Below are positions 40,854 through 50,368 of a DNA stretch of 64,000 nt, one piece after another; within the stretch, counting starts at the first letter, position 1, and each line of letters opens with the position of its first letter. Source of the DNA: Anoxybacillus tengchongensis (GTDB lineage: Bacteria; Bacillota; Bacilli; Bacillales; Anoxybacillaceae); contig NZ_JACHES010000003.1 of the NCBI RefSeq assembly GCF_014201585.1, positions 124,001 to 188,000 of the forward strand, read 5' to 3'. A program made the position numbers and the translations under genes. A model generated the notes under the pieces. The model was given only the letters and a program-made list of their open reading frames with translations. It had not been told where the DNA came from and ran no database searches.

Positions 40854-41231
40854 TCACCTCTCTTCCCCTTTTGGTTTTTGGAAAAAGAAATCTATTATAA
40901 TGACAATATAAGATGTCATTAATCCCAATACGATCCATCCAACAGAAAACTGCTCTGGCCAGCGAAAAGCAATGAAAACAGCCAACGCAGCCGCAGCCAT
41001 ACGTGACATCATGCCAAGCGAGCGCGCTTTTTGGCCAGACGCAACCGCTTGTCCAAATCGTTCAACTTTCCGCACCATTGTCCAACCATTATATAGGCTG
41101 ATGACCGTTCCGAGAAACAAACTTGAAAACGCTTGCGAATAAGGTGTAAATGACCAACCAAGCACGTAAACCGCCAGCAAATATAGTATGTATGATTTGT
41201 GACGCCGCCAATGTTGCTGTAGCTCGTTCAT
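40854..41231 (-). CDS. atpI: ATP synthase protein I
   Basis: A 125-residue membrane protein with four hydrophobic segments, in the usual AtpI position before atpB. Proteins of this family help c-ring assembly or Mg uptake; sequence gives no finer detail. Start overlaps the atpZ stop by four bases. Confidence 0.88.
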   Translation of the reverse strand: MNELQQHWRRHKSYILYLLAVYVLGWSFTPYSQAFSSLFLGTVISLYNGWTMVRKVERFGQAVASGQKARSLGMMSRMAAAALAVFIAFRWPEQFSVGWIVLGLMTSYIVIIIDFFFQKPKGEER

Positions 41232-41455
41232 TTTTCCTCTCCTGAAAAAAATGAGCGAATGAGGCGAATCGTTGCATAAACACCGGCCGACAAGCCAAGA
41301 AGCAAACCAATGACTAAAAAAAGCGGTTCGGTGCTAAATCGTTCATCGACAAAACGCCCTCCAAAAATCCCAACTAAAACAGAGCCGACAAGTTGGGAAG
41401 ATATTGCCGTCATCAAACCGATCGCTCGAAACGGATGGCGCTCATGTTGTCGCAT
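41228..41455 (-). CDS. atpZ: AtpZ/AtpI family small membrane protein
   Basis: A 75-residue protein with two hydrophobic segments and the motif FGGRFVDERFSTEPLFLVIGLLLGLSAGVYATIRLI, typical of AtpZ. First gene of the atp operon. AtpZ of Bacillus pseudofirmus has been linked to Mg/Ca transport and ATP synthase assembly; that is family knowledge only. Confidence 0.85.
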   Translation of the reverse strand: MRQHERHPFRAIGLMTAISSQLVGSVLVGIFGGRFVDERFSTEPLFLVIGLLLGLSAGVYATIRLIRSFFSGEEK

Positions 41456-41523
41456 ACGAAAGCCTCACTTTTCATTTTCAGAATTTACTGTATTTTTAAA
41501 AAGGTTATCCTTATCCCTTTGTA

Positions 41524-41552
41524 AGCATACAATAGTGAAAACGTGATGTCAA
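41524..41552 (-). promoter_or_regulatory. Sigma-A promoter of the atp operon
   Basis: Minus strand TTGACA (41547-41552, perfect), 17-base spacer, TATGCT (41524-41529). About 60 bases before atpZ. Confidence 0.78.
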
Positions 41553-41588
41553 TGCGTTCGGTCACAAAAAGAGGGAAAATTTTTGGTA

Positions 41589-41617
41589 AAGAAAAGGGAT
41601 GCGTCATGACATCCCTT
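41589..41617 (-). terminator. Terminator of wecB
   Basis: Minus strand: AAGGGATG pairs with CATCCCTT, then TTCTTT. The wecB stop codon is inside the loop. Confidence 0.75.
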
Positions 41618-42758
41618 TCTCGTGCCGAAATGGCGTTGGCGGAACATCGCTTTGTTTGAAATAGTAGCGAATCGCTTCGACAATCCGCTTCGATGCCCAT
41701 CCATCACCGTACGGATTTGACGCTTTTGCCATTTGGTCATATGCTTTTTTATCTGTTAATAGTTCACTTGCTAGCGTGTAAATCGTTTGTTCATCGGTTC
41801 CAGCTAACTTGAGTGTTCCTGCTTCAATGCCTTCAGGGCGCTCCGTCGTATCACGCAACACGAGAACAGGCACGCCAAGCGAAGGGGCTTCTTCTTGTAC
41901 ACCACCTGAATCCGTCAAAATGATATGCGCTCTTGCGGCAAAGTTATGGAAGTCAATCACATCTAACGGCTCAATTAAATGAATGCGCTCATCATTTCCT
42001 AATATGTCGTTCGCTAACTCGCGCACGACTGGATTTAAATGAACAGGATAAACGACTTGCACATCATCATAATCTTCCACGAGCCTTTTGACTGCACGGA
42101 ACATATTTCGCATCGGCTCGCCAAGGTTTTCACGGCGGTGCGCTGTCAATAAAATCATCCGGCTTCCTGCAACCTTTTCCAAAATCGGATGCGTATACGT
42201 TTCACGCACTGTTGTTTTTAACGCATCAATTGCCGTATTACCTGTAATGAAAATCGCATCTTCCCGTTTATTTTCCGCTCGCAAATTTTCGGCCGCTTTC
42301 GCTGTCGGAGCAAAATGCAAATCAGCTAATACGCCCGTCAACTGTCGATTCATTTCTTCTGGAAACGGCGAGTATTTATTCCACGTTCGAAGTCCTGCTT
42401 CGACGTGCCCGACGGCTATTTGGTTATAAAACGCTGCCAGACTAGCGACAAATGTCGTTGTCGTGTCGCCGTGGACAAGGACGATGTCTGGTTTTACTTT
42501 TTTCATGACATCATCTAAGCCAGCAAGCGCCCTTGTCGTAATATCGACAAGCGTTTGACGCTCTTTCATAATGTTTAAATCATAATGTGGTTGAATGCCG
42601 AAAATATGAAGTACTTGATCAAGCATTTGACGATGTTGTGCTGTGACAGTCACAATTGATTCAATATCGTCATATTTTTGCAATTCTAACACGAGCGGTG
42701 CCATTTTAATCGCTTCCGGTCTCGTACCGAAAATGGTCATGACTTTTCGCTTATTCAT
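41604..42758 (-). CDS. wecB: UDP-N-acetylglucosamine 2-epimerase (non-hydrolysing)
   Basis: Converts UDP-GlcNAc to UDP-ManNAc, the precursor of teichoic acid linkage units and other wall glycans. 384 residues from ATG 42756-42758 (MNKRKVMTIFGTRPEAIKMAPL) with AAGGTGGG upstream; longer in-frame starts overlap upp. Motifs: VHGDTTTTFVASLAAFY, VGHVEAGLRT, LLTAHRRENLG and DSGGVQEEAPSLGVPVLVLRDTTERPE. Confidence 0.96.
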   Translation of the reverse strand: MNKRKVMTIFGTRPEAIKMAPLVLELQKYDDIESIVTVTAQHRQMLDQVLHIFGIQPHYDLNIMKERQTLVDITTRALAGLDDVMKKVKPDIVLVHGDTTTTFVASLAAFYNQIAVGHVEAGLRTWNKYSPFPEEMNRQLTGVLADLHFAPTAKAAENLRAENKREDAIFITGNTAIDALKTTVRETYTHPILEKVAGSRMILLTAHRRENLGEPMRNMFRAVKRLVEDYDDVQVVYPVHLNPVVRELANDILGNDERIHLIEPLDVIDFHNFAARAHIILTDSGGVQEEAPSLGVPVLVLRDTTERPEGIEAGTLKLAGTDEQTIYTLASELLTDKKAYDQMAKASNPYGDGWASKRIVEAIRYYFKQSDVPPTPFRHEKGMS

Positions 42759-42768
42759 CGTGCCCACC

Positions 42769-43463
<695 letters not shown>

Positions 43464-43466
43464 CTG

Positions 43467-43495
43467 AAGAAAAGGTGCCCCAGCCTGGGACACCT
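43467..43495 (-). terminator. Terminator of glyA
   Basis: Minus strand: GGTGTCCCAG and GGGGCACC form the stem, followed by TTTTC. Confidence 0.75.
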
Positions 43496-43499
43496 ATCA

Positions 43500-44741
43500 T
43501 TATGCATACAATGGGAATTTTTCAGTTAACGCAGCCACACGACGGCGCGCTTCGTCTAATTTTTGTTCATCATCCTTATGTTTGAGCGCAAGCGAAATGA
43601 TGCGCGCAATTTCATCCATTTCCTCGAGTCCAAAGCCACGGCTCGTTACTGCTGCTGTACCAATGCGAATGCCGCTTGTAACAAACGGGCTTTCCGGGTC
43701 ATATGGAATCGTATTTTTATTGACTGTAATACCGATTTCGTCAAGCACTTTTTCAGCCACTTTTCCTGTTAATCCGATCGAACGTAGGTCAATTAATAAT
43801 AAATGATTGTCCGTTCCACCAGAAATAAGTGTAAAGCCTTCCGCCACTAGCGCTTCCGCTAAACGTTTCGCATTGTTCACAATGTTTTGCGCATACGTTT
43901 TGAAATCGTCTTGTAACGCCTCACCGAGGGCGACAGCTTTTGCGGCGATGACATGCATCAATGGACCGCCTTGAATACCTGGGAAAATCGCTTTATCAAT
44001 TTGTTTGGCGAACTGCTCTTGGCATAAAATCATGCCCCCGCGCGGACCGCGCAACGTTTTATGCGTTGTTGTCGTTACAAAATGTGCATACGGAACAGGA
44101 TTTGGATGCAAACCTGCTGCCACAAGCCCTGCGATATGCGCCATATCAACCATGAAGTAAGCGCCTACTTCATCAGCGATTTCACGAAACTTCGCAAAGT
44201 CAATCGTGCGAGGATATGCGCTTGCCCCAGCAACGATCAATTTCGGTTTATGTTTTAATGCTTTTTCGCGAACATCGTCGTAATTGATGCGGTGCGTCTC
44301 TGGATCAACGCCGTACTCGATGAAATTGTATTGAATACCGCTGAAGTTCACCGGGCTTCCATGTGTTAAATGTCCCCCGTGTGATAAATTCATGCCAAGT
44401 ACAGTATCCCCATGCTCCAAAATCGTAAAATATACCGCCATGTTTGCTTGTGCCCCAGAATGCGGCTGAACATTTGCATGCTCCGCTCCGAACAATTGTT
44501 TTGCACGTTCGCGCGCAAGCTCTTCAACGACGTCAACATGTTCACAACCACCGTAATATCGACGTCCCGGGTATCCTTCCGCATACTTGTTTGTTAATAC
44601 GGATCCTTGTGCTTCCATCACGGCTTCACTAACGAAGTTTTCCGATGCAATTAACTCAATTTTCGTTTGTTGTCGTTTCAATTCATCTTGAATAGCTTGA
44701 AATACTTGTGGATCTTGCTGTGACAAGCGACTCATTGACAA
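43500..44741 (-). CDS. glyA: Serine hydroxymethyltransferase
   Basis: PLP enzyme interconverting serine and glycine with folate one-carbon transfer. 413 residues. PLP lysine in [37 protein letters not shown] and [18 protein letters not shown] are signatures. GGGGAGG precedes ATG 44741. Order glyA-upp matches Bacillus. Confidence 0.98.
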   Translation of the reverse strand: MSMSRLSQQDPQVFQAIQDELKRQQTKIELIASENFVSEAVMEAQGSVLTNKYAEGYPGRRYYGGCEHVDVVEELARERAKQLFGAEHANVQPHSGAQANMAVYFTILEHGDTVLGMNLSHGGHLTHGSPVNFSGIQYNFIEYGVDPETHRINYDDVREKALKHKPKLIVAGASAYPRTIDFAKFREIADEVGAYFMVDMAHIAGLVAAGLHPNPVPYAHFVTTTTHKTLRGPRGGMILCQEQFAKQIDKAIFPGIQGGPLMHVIAAKAVALGEALQDDFKTYAQNIVNNAKRLAEALVAEGFTLISGGTDNHLLLIDLRSIGLTGKVAEKVLDEIGITVNKNTIPYDPESPFVTSGIRIGTAAVTSRGFGLEEMDEIARIISLALKHKDDEQKLDEARRRVAALTEKFPLYA

Positions 44742-44807
44742 TCCTCCCCTAAATTGTGAATATTCTTTTTTATCTTAACACATTTTCAAATGAAAAAGTG
44801 AACAAAA

Positions 44808-45386
44808 TTAACCCATCGAACATGATTTGTTCGCCTTTTCTTGTGAATAGACGGCACGCTCGCCCCCGATAAGTTTCGGTCTCGTTTTCGCAAATGTAAT
44901 GGTCGCATGCCCAATTTGCTTTATCGACGTACGAACAGGAACCGCAACGTGTTTCAAATGCATACCAATTAGTGTCGCGCCAATATCAATGCCCGCATCT
45001 GCACGAATATGTTCAACAACGACAGGGTCATCTAGCTGTGTATATGCATATGCTGCCATCGCTCCTCCTGCGTTGCGAACCGGAATAACCGTTACGATTT
45101 CAAGCTGCTTTGTCGTCGCTGTTTTTCGCTCGACAACTAATGCTCGGTTTAAATGTTCACAACATTGAAATGCAAGTTGCACGCCCGTCTCATCGCGCCA
45201 CCGTTTTAGCTCTTGAAACAACATCGCGGCCACGTCCATCGTGCCTGCCGTCCCAATTTTTTCCCCAATGACTTCACTTGTACTACATCCAATGACGATA
45301 ACATCTTTTTCCGTCAGTAATACTTGGGCACGAAACTCAGCAAGCGCCTTTTGCCATTGACTACGCCATTGTTCCATGTCCGTCAC
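44808..45386 (-). CDS. ywlG: UPF0340 family protein YwlG
   Basis: Conserved Bacillaceae protein (TIGR01440), 192 residues from GTG 45384-45386, six bases after AAAGGTGGG; the open frame further upstream overlaps rpiB. Motifs: [71 protein letters not shown]. No biochemical role is established to my knowledge. Fourteen bases after rpiB. Confidence 0.88.
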   Translation of the reverse strand: MTDMEQWRSQWQKALAEFRAQVLLTEKDVIVIGCSTSEVIGEKIGTAGTMDVAAMLFQELKRWRDETGVQLAFQCCEHLNRALVVERKTATTKQLEIVTVIPVRNAGGAMAAYAYTQLDDPVVVEHIRADAGIDIGATLIGMHLKHVAVPVRTSIKQIGHATITFAKTRPKLIGGERAVYSQEKANKSCSMG

Positions 45387-45399
45387 GACAATCCCACCT

Positions 45400-45843
45400 T
45401 TATTGCTCGTTTTCATAAGCCGAAATTTTTTGAATGCGTTTTTCGTGACGGCCTCCTTCAAATGGAGTTGTTAGCCATACTTTTGCAATTTCGCGCGCCA
45501 GTCCTGGTCCAATGACGCGCTCGCCCATTGCTAATATATTGCTGTCGTTATGCTCGCGCGTTGCTTTCGCACTAAATACGTCATGAACGAGCGCACAACG
45601 AATACCTTTCACTTTATTTGCGGCAATGCTCATTCCAATGCCTGTCCCACAAATTAAAATGCCGCGGTCAAACTCACCGCTCGCTACTTTCTCTGCGACC
45701 GGCAACGCGTAATCTGGATAGTCAACCGATGTTTCGCACTCACAACCAAAGTCTGTATATTCGATACCCATTTCATCCATTAGTTTTTTAATCTCCTCGC
45801 GAATACGAATGCCACCATGGTCTGATGCAATAGCTACTTTCAC
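45400..45843 (-). CDS. rpiB: Ribose-5-phosphate isomerase B
   Basis: Pentose phosphate pathway isomerase, ribose-5-phosphate to ribulose-5-phosphate (ywlF in B. subtilis). 147 residues from GTG 45841-45843 ([11 protein letters not shown]), with GGAGGGG upstream. [21 protein letters not shown] holds the catalytic Cys of the RpiB/LacAB family, and [15 protein letters not shown] is conserved. Confidence 0.95.
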   Translation of the reverse strand: MKVAIASDHGGIRIREEIKKLMDEMGIEYTDFGCECETSVDYPDYALPVAEKVASGEFDRGILICGTGIGMSIAANKVKGIRCALVHDVFSAKATREHNDSNILAMGERVIGPGLAREIAKVWLTTPFEGGRHEKRIQKISAYENEQ

Positions 45844-45870
45844 GTTTGAACCCCTCCTCAATCGTTGTAA

Positions 45871-45911
45871 AGAAAAAACCGTCTCCTTTCATTTTAACGG
45901 GTTGAGACGGT
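45871..45911 (-). terminator. Terminator of the chemoreceptor gene
   Basis: Minus strand: ACCGTCTC pairs with GAGACGGT, then six T. Confidence 0.8.
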
Positions 45912-45931
45912 CATTTCATCATTTATTATGC

Positions 45932-47224
45932 TTATAAACGAAAACGGGCAATCGTTTGTTTTAATTTTTCTGCTTGTTCTCCAAGCTCCATCGCTAGCTC
46001 ACGCATGCTTTCAATGACGGCAGTTTGCTCTTGTGTCGCCGCTGTCACTTCTTCCGCCCCAGCTGATGTTTGCTCAGCAATCGCAGCCACTTCTTGTGAT
46101 TGAACAGATGTTTGTTCGATGTATTTCGTTTGTTCATCAACAAGTTGCGCGATTTGCTTTACCGCATTCGCCACTTCATGAATAGATACGCTCATATGGG
46201 AAATGGCTTCATTTGTTTCGTTTCCTTTTTTCGCTTCGTCATTTGCTTTGTTCACTTGTTCCGTAATTTGGTTAACGACGTTTGCTACTTCATGTTGAAT
46301 GTTTTGAACGAGCTCTGAAATACCTTGTACCGCTTTAGCACTTTCATCTGCTAGCTTTCTTACTTCTTCTGCAACGACAGCAAACCCCTTGCCATGTTCT
46401 CCTGCACGCGCGGCCTCAATGGAAGCATTTAACGCTAATAAATTCGTCTGTCCTGCAATATCTCCCACAAGTGAAATAATTTGTCCGACTTCTTTCGCAT
46501 GCTCTTCTAAACGTTTGACAACATGCAATGACGACTCATTGCTTTTCGCTAACTGTTGAATGCCGGCAATGAGCGAACCGATCACGCGCTGACTATCTTC
46601 AAGCGTTGCTACCATCTCCGTCGATAGTTTTTCTGACTGCATCGCTTTTTGTTGTACATTTCCTGCAATCGCTAATACATCTTCTACCGCTTCGGCTGTC
46701 GTTTGCATCGCAACAGCGGAATTATCCGCTCCTTTTGAAATTTCATCAATCGTACGCGCAATGTTTTCAGCTTGTTCCGCAGCGATGCGGGACACGTTTG
46801 TCATCTCGACGACTTTTTCGTTCGTGTGTGCAAAATTTTGTTGGATATTGCGCACCATGTCGCGTAAATTACTTAACATCGTATTAAACGCAAGCGCAAG
46901 TGAACGAATTTCATCATCGGATTTTGGCACAGGCACATCTTGTCCGATTTCACCTTCCGCAGCTTTTAACGCGGCCTGCTCAAGTTGAGAAAGCGGTTTC
47001 GTAATAAAACGCGCTGCAAAATATGCCAATACACCAGACCAAAAAATACCGAGCAATAACGTGACAATCGTAAACGTATTTTTCCCAAACGGAAGCCATT
47101 GTTTTACATAATCGTACAGCACATAAATGTAAAAGGCGCTCGTCGAATACGTAATGATTGCTAATACGGTTGTAAAAATAGCTAGCTTTTTTTGTAAGCT
47201 AAATGTGTATTTTCCCCCCATCAT
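45932..47224 (-). CDS. Methyl-accepting chemotaxis protein without an outer sensor domain
   Basis: A 430-residue chemoreceptor. Two hydrophobic segments (about 14-34 and 45-66) are joined by only about ten residues, so there is no extracellular ligand domain. HAMP follows at about 67-120, then the methyl-accepting coiled coil with the hairpin tip [37 protein letters not shown]. Input is probably membrane state, redox or a cytosolic partner, but that is inference. GGGGGATAT precedes the ATG. It sits between ywlE and rpiB, an unusual insertion relative to B. subtilis. Confidence 0.93.
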   Translation of the reverse strand: MMGGKYTFSLQKKLAIFTTVLAIITYSTSAFYIYVLYDYVKQWLPFGKNTFTIVTLLLGIFWSGVLAYFAARFITKPLSQLEQAALKAAEGEIGQDVPVPKSDDEIRSLALAFNTMLSNLRDMVRNIQQNFAHTNEKVVEMTNVSRIAAEQAENIARTIDEISKGADNSAVAMQTTAEAVEDVLAIAGNVQQKAMQSEKLSTEMVATLEDSQRVIGSLIAGIQQLAKSNESSLHVVKRLEEHAKEVGQIISLVGDIAGQTNLLALNASIEAARAGEHGKGFAVVAEEVRKLADESAKAVQGISELVQNIQHEVANVVNQITEQVNKANDEAKKGNETNEAISHMSVSIHEVANAVKQIAQLVDEQTKYIEQTSVQSQEVAAIAEQTSAGAEEVTAATQEQTAVIESMRELAMELGEQAEKLKQTIARFRL

Positions 47225-47238
47225 ATATCCCCCTTGCT

Positions 47239-47712
47239 TTATAGTTTTTCATGAAGTTTTTCATGAAGTTTTTCATGAAGTTTTTCATGAAGCTTTTCAA
47301 TGGCTTGTTCAAGCTCATCGCGCGTTTGGCGATACACATCAATCGAGCCACCAAACGGATCGATCACATCTTCACCGCCACCAAGAAATTCGTTTAACGT
47401 AAACGTTTTTCCTTCTGCTTCCGGAAAACGCGCTAACACATGTTGCTTGTGACTTTCGGTCATCGTTAATACGTATGTCGCCCAGTCAATATGTTCTTTC
47501 GTTAACAACGAAGCACGATGATCGATGTCGATTCCTTTTTCAGCAAGCACTGCTTTTGCATGTTGTGATGCGTCGCTCCCATCCAACGCAAAAATGCCTG
47601 CAGATCGCACTTGTACGTGCGGTAGCTGTTTATGTCTTAGTAGCGCCTCCGCCATCGGACTTCGACACGTATTTCCTGTACATACAAACAAAACGTTCGT
47701 TTGATTCACCAT
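47239..47712 (-). CDS. ywlE: Low-molecular-weight phosphatase, protein-arginine phosphatase YwlE
   Basis: Active-site loop CTGNTCRSP, with the Thr after the Cys-x that distinguishes arginine phosphatases such as YwlE from tyrosine LMW phosphatases, and the general acid [10 protein letters not shown]. It should reverse McsB arginine phosphorylation. 157 residues; the final part is a run of four HEKL tetrapeptides not found in B. subtilis YwlE, created by 12-bp repeats. Order ywlE-mntP-ywlC is that of Bacillus. Confidence 0.93.
   Translation of the reverse strand: MVNQTNVLFVCTGNTCRSPMAEALLRHKQLPHVQVRSAGIFALDGSDASQHAKAVLAEKGIDIDHRASLLTKEHIDWATYVLTMTESHKQHVLARFPEAEGKTFTLNEFLGGGEDVIDPFGGSIDVYRQTRDELEQAIEKLHEKLHEKLHEKLHEKL
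47242..47289 (-). repeat. Four 12-bp tandem repeats at the 3' end of ywlE
   Basis: The unit AGTTTTTCATGA (plus strand) encodes LHEK in frame; four copies run up to the stop codon. Confidence 0.9.
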
Positions 47713-47791
47713 TCACACCTCTCATCATTTGCCACTTGTTTACTATTATTATAAAGCAAATCGTAAGATAAAATATAGACTAAACAAAAAG

Positions 47792-47817
47792 AAAAAAGAA
47801 CTGGAAACACCCAGCTC
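47792..47817 (-). terminator. Terminator of mntP
   Basis: Minus strand: GAGCTGG pairs with CCAGTTC, then six T. Overlaps the mntP stop. Confidence 0.75.
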
Positions 47818-48361
47818 ATAAAGGAAATAATAATTTGCACGCAAACAAAAGTAAAATGGCGCCGCCTAACGCCTCACTATATGTCCCTAACCAACGTTGA
47901 AAACGGCGCCCAAGAAGTAACCCCATCCATGTTAACACCATGCTTGTCAATCCGAATGCGATAACCGCAAATACGATTTCTACTCCGTAAATGCCTAAAC
48001 TTAATCCAACAGAAAAACTGTCGAGGCTAACGCTAAATGCAAATAAAAACAAACCGATGCCAACGGGCCTCAGCCAACGTTCTTGTTCATGATGAAACGA
48101 AGCGATAACCATTTGCACACCAAGAATAAACAATAATGCTCCCCCGATGTATGTCGCCATATGACCAAGCTGAACAGATAACAACCGACCGATCGCCATC
48201 CCAGCTAAAGGCATGACAATATGGAAAAAACCTACCGTTAATCCAATATAAGCGATTTGCTTCAATCGAAGCCGAAGTAATCCCATGCCAAGGCTGACTG
48301 AAAACGCATCCATCCCCAGCGCAAATGCCATCATCGCTAATGTGATTATTTCTCCAATCAT
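47816..48361 (-). CDS. mntP: Manganese efflux pump MntP
   Basis: Six-helix membrane protein, 181 residues. Conserved acidic motifs in [14 protein letters not shown] (N-terminal) and [12 protein letters not shown] (repeat half) bind Mn2+. Corresponds to ywlD. Its SD, AAGGAGG, lies inside a long hairpin (48370-48415), which suggests control of translation. Confidence 0.93.
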   Translation of the reverse strand: MIGEIITLAMMAFALGMDAFSVSLGMGLLRLRLKQIAYIGLTVGFFHIVMPLAGMAIGRLLSVQLGHMATYIGGALLFILGVQMVIASFHHEQERWLRPVGIGLFLFAFSVSLDSFSVGLSLGIYGVEIVFAVIAFGLTSMVLTWMGLLLGRRFQRWLGTYSEALGGAILLLFACKLLFPL

Positions 48362-48369
48362 ATGAATGC

Positions 48370-48415
48370 CTCCTTAGGACGTGCCTTCACGTTAACATAT
48401 GCACACCCTAAGGAG
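48370..48415 (-). promoter_or_regulatory. Hairpin sequestering the mntP ribosome site
   Basis: On the mRNA, CTCCTTAGG (48407-48415) pairs perfectly with CCTAAGGAG (48370-48378). After symmetrical two-base internal loops, GTGC (48401-48404) pairs with GCAC (48381-48384). The second arm contains the mntP SD. There is no T-run. The ywlC stop is eight bases upstream, so terminating ribosomes could open it. It does not look like the yybP-ykoY manganese riboswitch. Confidence 0.65.
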
Positions 48416-48423
48416 TTTAGACA

Positions 48424-49467
48424 TCATTTTTCCATCATTTGTTCATGTCCTGCTGCTTTTAATAGACGATTCATAATGGCTACACCAATCCCTTCATATG
48501 GGAACGATTCGCTATAAATGATATCCACATTTGTTGTATCAAATGTTCGTAATGCATCGTATAGCTTTTTCGCAACCGTTCGTAAATCGTGTCGTTGTCC
48601 ACAAGAAATGACAACGTCTGCTTCATACGTATGACGTCCCTCTTCCGTCGTTAACACTCCCACTTTGAAACCATCGGCACGTTTTTCATTGACGAGTTGT
48701 TGCAAAAATACAGAAGAACCGTGGACAACGACTAACGGAGCTTTCGGTGCATAATGTGTATATTTCATGCCTGGTGATTTCGGCACTGCTTCTTTTTCCA
48801 CAAGCGCACGGTCAATATTTACAACTCCGATGACTCGTTCAATATCTTCTTTCGTCACGCCACCTGGTCTTAAAATGGTCGGAATGGCTGTCGTACAGTC
48901 AATGACTGTCGATTCAACTCCAACGCCCGTCTGCCCTCCATCAACAACTGCTGCAATACGACCATCTAAGTCATCAAGTACATGCTTCGCCGTCGTCGGA
49001 CTCGGTCGTCCTGAACGATTAGCACTCGGTGCAGCAATCGGTAACCCGCTTGCTTTAATGAGCGCGAGGGCGATCGGATGATTCGGCATGCGCACTGCTA
49101 CCGTGTTTAACCCTGCAGTCACACGAGGAGAAACTGCTTCTTTTTTTGGAAGGACGAGCGTCAATGGACCAGGCCAAAAATGTTCCATCAATGTATATGC
49201 AACAGGAGGGATGTCGCAGACAATATCGTACAATTGTTCTGTTGTTGCAATGTGGACAATGAGTGGATTATCGCTTGGCCTTCCTTTCGCTATAAAAATG
49301 TTTTCCACAGCCGCTGTGGACATGGCGTTCGCACCAAGTCCGTACACTGTTTCTGTCGGAAATGCGACAAGGTCGCCACGTTGTAAATATGATGCCGCTT
49401 GTGTAATTTGTGGACAACTATTTAAGTCATCCACATTTTTATCCACAAAAAACACATGTGTTTTCAA
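48424..49467 (-). CDS. ywlC: L-threonylcarbamoyladenylate synthase
   Basis: Sua5/TsaC enzyme making threonylcarbamoyl-AMP for tRNA t6A37. TTG 49465-49467 (MKTHVFFVDK) is six bases after GAGGTG and gives 347 residues, matching B. subtilis YwlC; the open frame further upstream runs through DnaA-box-rich sequence. YrdC domain: VAFPTETVYGLGANA, KGRPSDNPLIVHI, SANRSGRPSPT. C-terminal Sua5 domain from about residue 215. The 167-base gap to spoIIR contains DnaA-like boxes. Confidence 0.94.
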   Translation of the reverse strand: MKTHVFFVDKNVDDLNSCPQITQAASYLQRGDLVAFPTETVYGLGANAMSTAAVENIFIAKGRPSDNPLIVHIATTEQLYDIVCDIPPVAYTLMEHFWPGPLTLVLPKKEAVSPRVTAGLNTVAVRMPNHPIALALIKASGLPIAAPSANRSGRPSPTTAKHVLDDLDGRIAAVVDGGQTGVGVESTVIDCTTAIPTILRPGGVTKEDIERVIGVVNIDRALVEKEAVPKSPGMKYTHYAPKAPLVVVHGSSVFLQQLVNEKRADGFKVGVLTTEEGRHTYEADVVISCGQRHDLRTVAKKLYDALRTFDTTNVDIIYSESFPYEGIGVAIMNRLLKAAGHEQMMEK

Positions 49468-49790
49468 TGTTTTCACCTCATACATATTCAAGTTGCTTGT
49501 TTGTTTATCAATATCCCACAAGCATTTTTCAGCCATTTCTTCCATGAGTATAAAAGATTCATACAAAATACTCAACAATTGTCCACAAATTGTGGATATG
49601 TTGCTCTTTTTTGTTGATAATTTTGTGGATATATTTATTGCATGAGCTTTTTCCATACTTCCGCAACGAAAAATTTCACTTCTATTTGCTGTTCATCCTC
49701 GACAACGAGCGGTTGTTCACTTATTTGATCGACTTCTTTCTCTTGTTCAACTTGTTTTTCCACAGGACGAACGGCTTCACCTGTGGAAAA
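49251..49790. promoter_or_regulatory. Cluster of DnaA-box-like sites across ywlC-spoIIR
   Basis: One exact TTATCCACA (49439-49447) and nine single-mismatch copies: 49251, 49301, 49409, 49427, 49579, 49591, 49624, 49756 and 49782, on both strands, all keeping CCACA. The ywlC region of B. subtilis is, as I recall, one of the DnaA-box clusters outside oriC. Confidence 0.7.
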
Positions 49791-50267
49791 ATCGAGAAAA
49801 CAGAGCGGCGGGAATAAAACGCACCACCAATTCGCTCCTTCACCTTTGCCGAGCGTAATTAATACGGCATCGTACTCACCTGCTGGATATACATATGAAC
49901 CGTATATTTTCGTTGGAAATGATACACGTCCGAACGCCACTTTGTACGACTGATTACTCTTTTTTTCTTGAAGAACACGAGCAACCGTTTGTTCAATTTC
50001 GGGCACATGTTGGGCAATGACTTGCTTTGCTTCTTCAAATGATGTTAAGTCGCTTACCCATGTCGTAATTTGCTCATTTACCGCATCGCGAACGGCGCGC
50101 TTTAACGCTTGGTCTGCTGGTGAATCGCTATTCGCTAAAATGCGCAACCGTACCGCTTCATTTGGAATGACGACATCTCCTTGCGCTTCTGTTTGTTGAC
50201 CGTATATTGTAATAATCGCACCGATCATAACCATCGTCATATATAAAATAATCACGTATTTATTCAT
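49635..50267 (-). CDS. spoIIR: Stage II sporulation protein R
   Basis: Forespore-secreted signal that activates SpoIIGA processing of pro-sigma-E. 210 residues with an N-terminal membrane/signal segment (KYVIILYMTMVMIGAIITIYG). Core: IPNEAVRLRILANSDSPADQALKRAVRDAVN, FGRVSFPTKIYGSYVYPAGEYDAVLITLG and the WWCVLFPPLCFLDFSTGEAV end motif. Sits between ywlC and prmC as in Bacillus; has a textbook sigma-F promoter. Confidence 0.96.
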   Translation of the reverse strand: MNKYVIILYMTMVMIGAIITIYGQQTEAQGDVVIPNEAVRLRILANSDSPADQALKRAVRDAVNEQITTWVSDLTSFEEAKQVIAQHVPEIEQTVARVLQEKKSNQSYKVAFGRVSFPTKIYGSYVYPAGEYDAVLITLGKGEGANWWCVLFPPLCFLDFSTGEAVRPVEKQVEQEKEVDQISEQPLVVEDEQQIEVKFFVAEVWKKLMQ

Positions 50268-50292
50268 TGTTTACCTCCCCTTTCTTGTTATG

Positions 50293-50322
50293 CAGTGTAA
50301 CCAGAAAAGGAGGTTGATAAAC
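50293..50322 (-). promoter_or_regulatory. Sigma-F promoter of spoIIR
   Basis: Minus strand GTTTA (50318-50322), 15-base spacer, GGTTACACTG (50293-50302). The -10 fits GGNNANAHTR at every position; the -35 has one mismatch to GYATA. Confidence 0.75.
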
Positions 50323-50336
50323 TATGAAAATGAAAA

Positions 50337-50368
50337 AATATAAAAAGCTTCCGATGTTACTCGGAAGC
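50337..50368 (-). terminator. Terminator of prmC
   Basis: Minus strand: GCTTCCG pairs with CGGAAGC, then TTTTT-ATA-TTTTTT. The prmC stop lies in the stem-loop. Confidence 0.8.

Noticed and set aside
44817-44833. Palindrome CGAACA-N5-TGTTCG upstream of glyA, possible PurR site
   Set aside because: PurR boxes have inverted CGAAC cores about 14-17 bases apart with A/T flanks. Here the gap is five bases and the site is mostly within the ywlG coding end.
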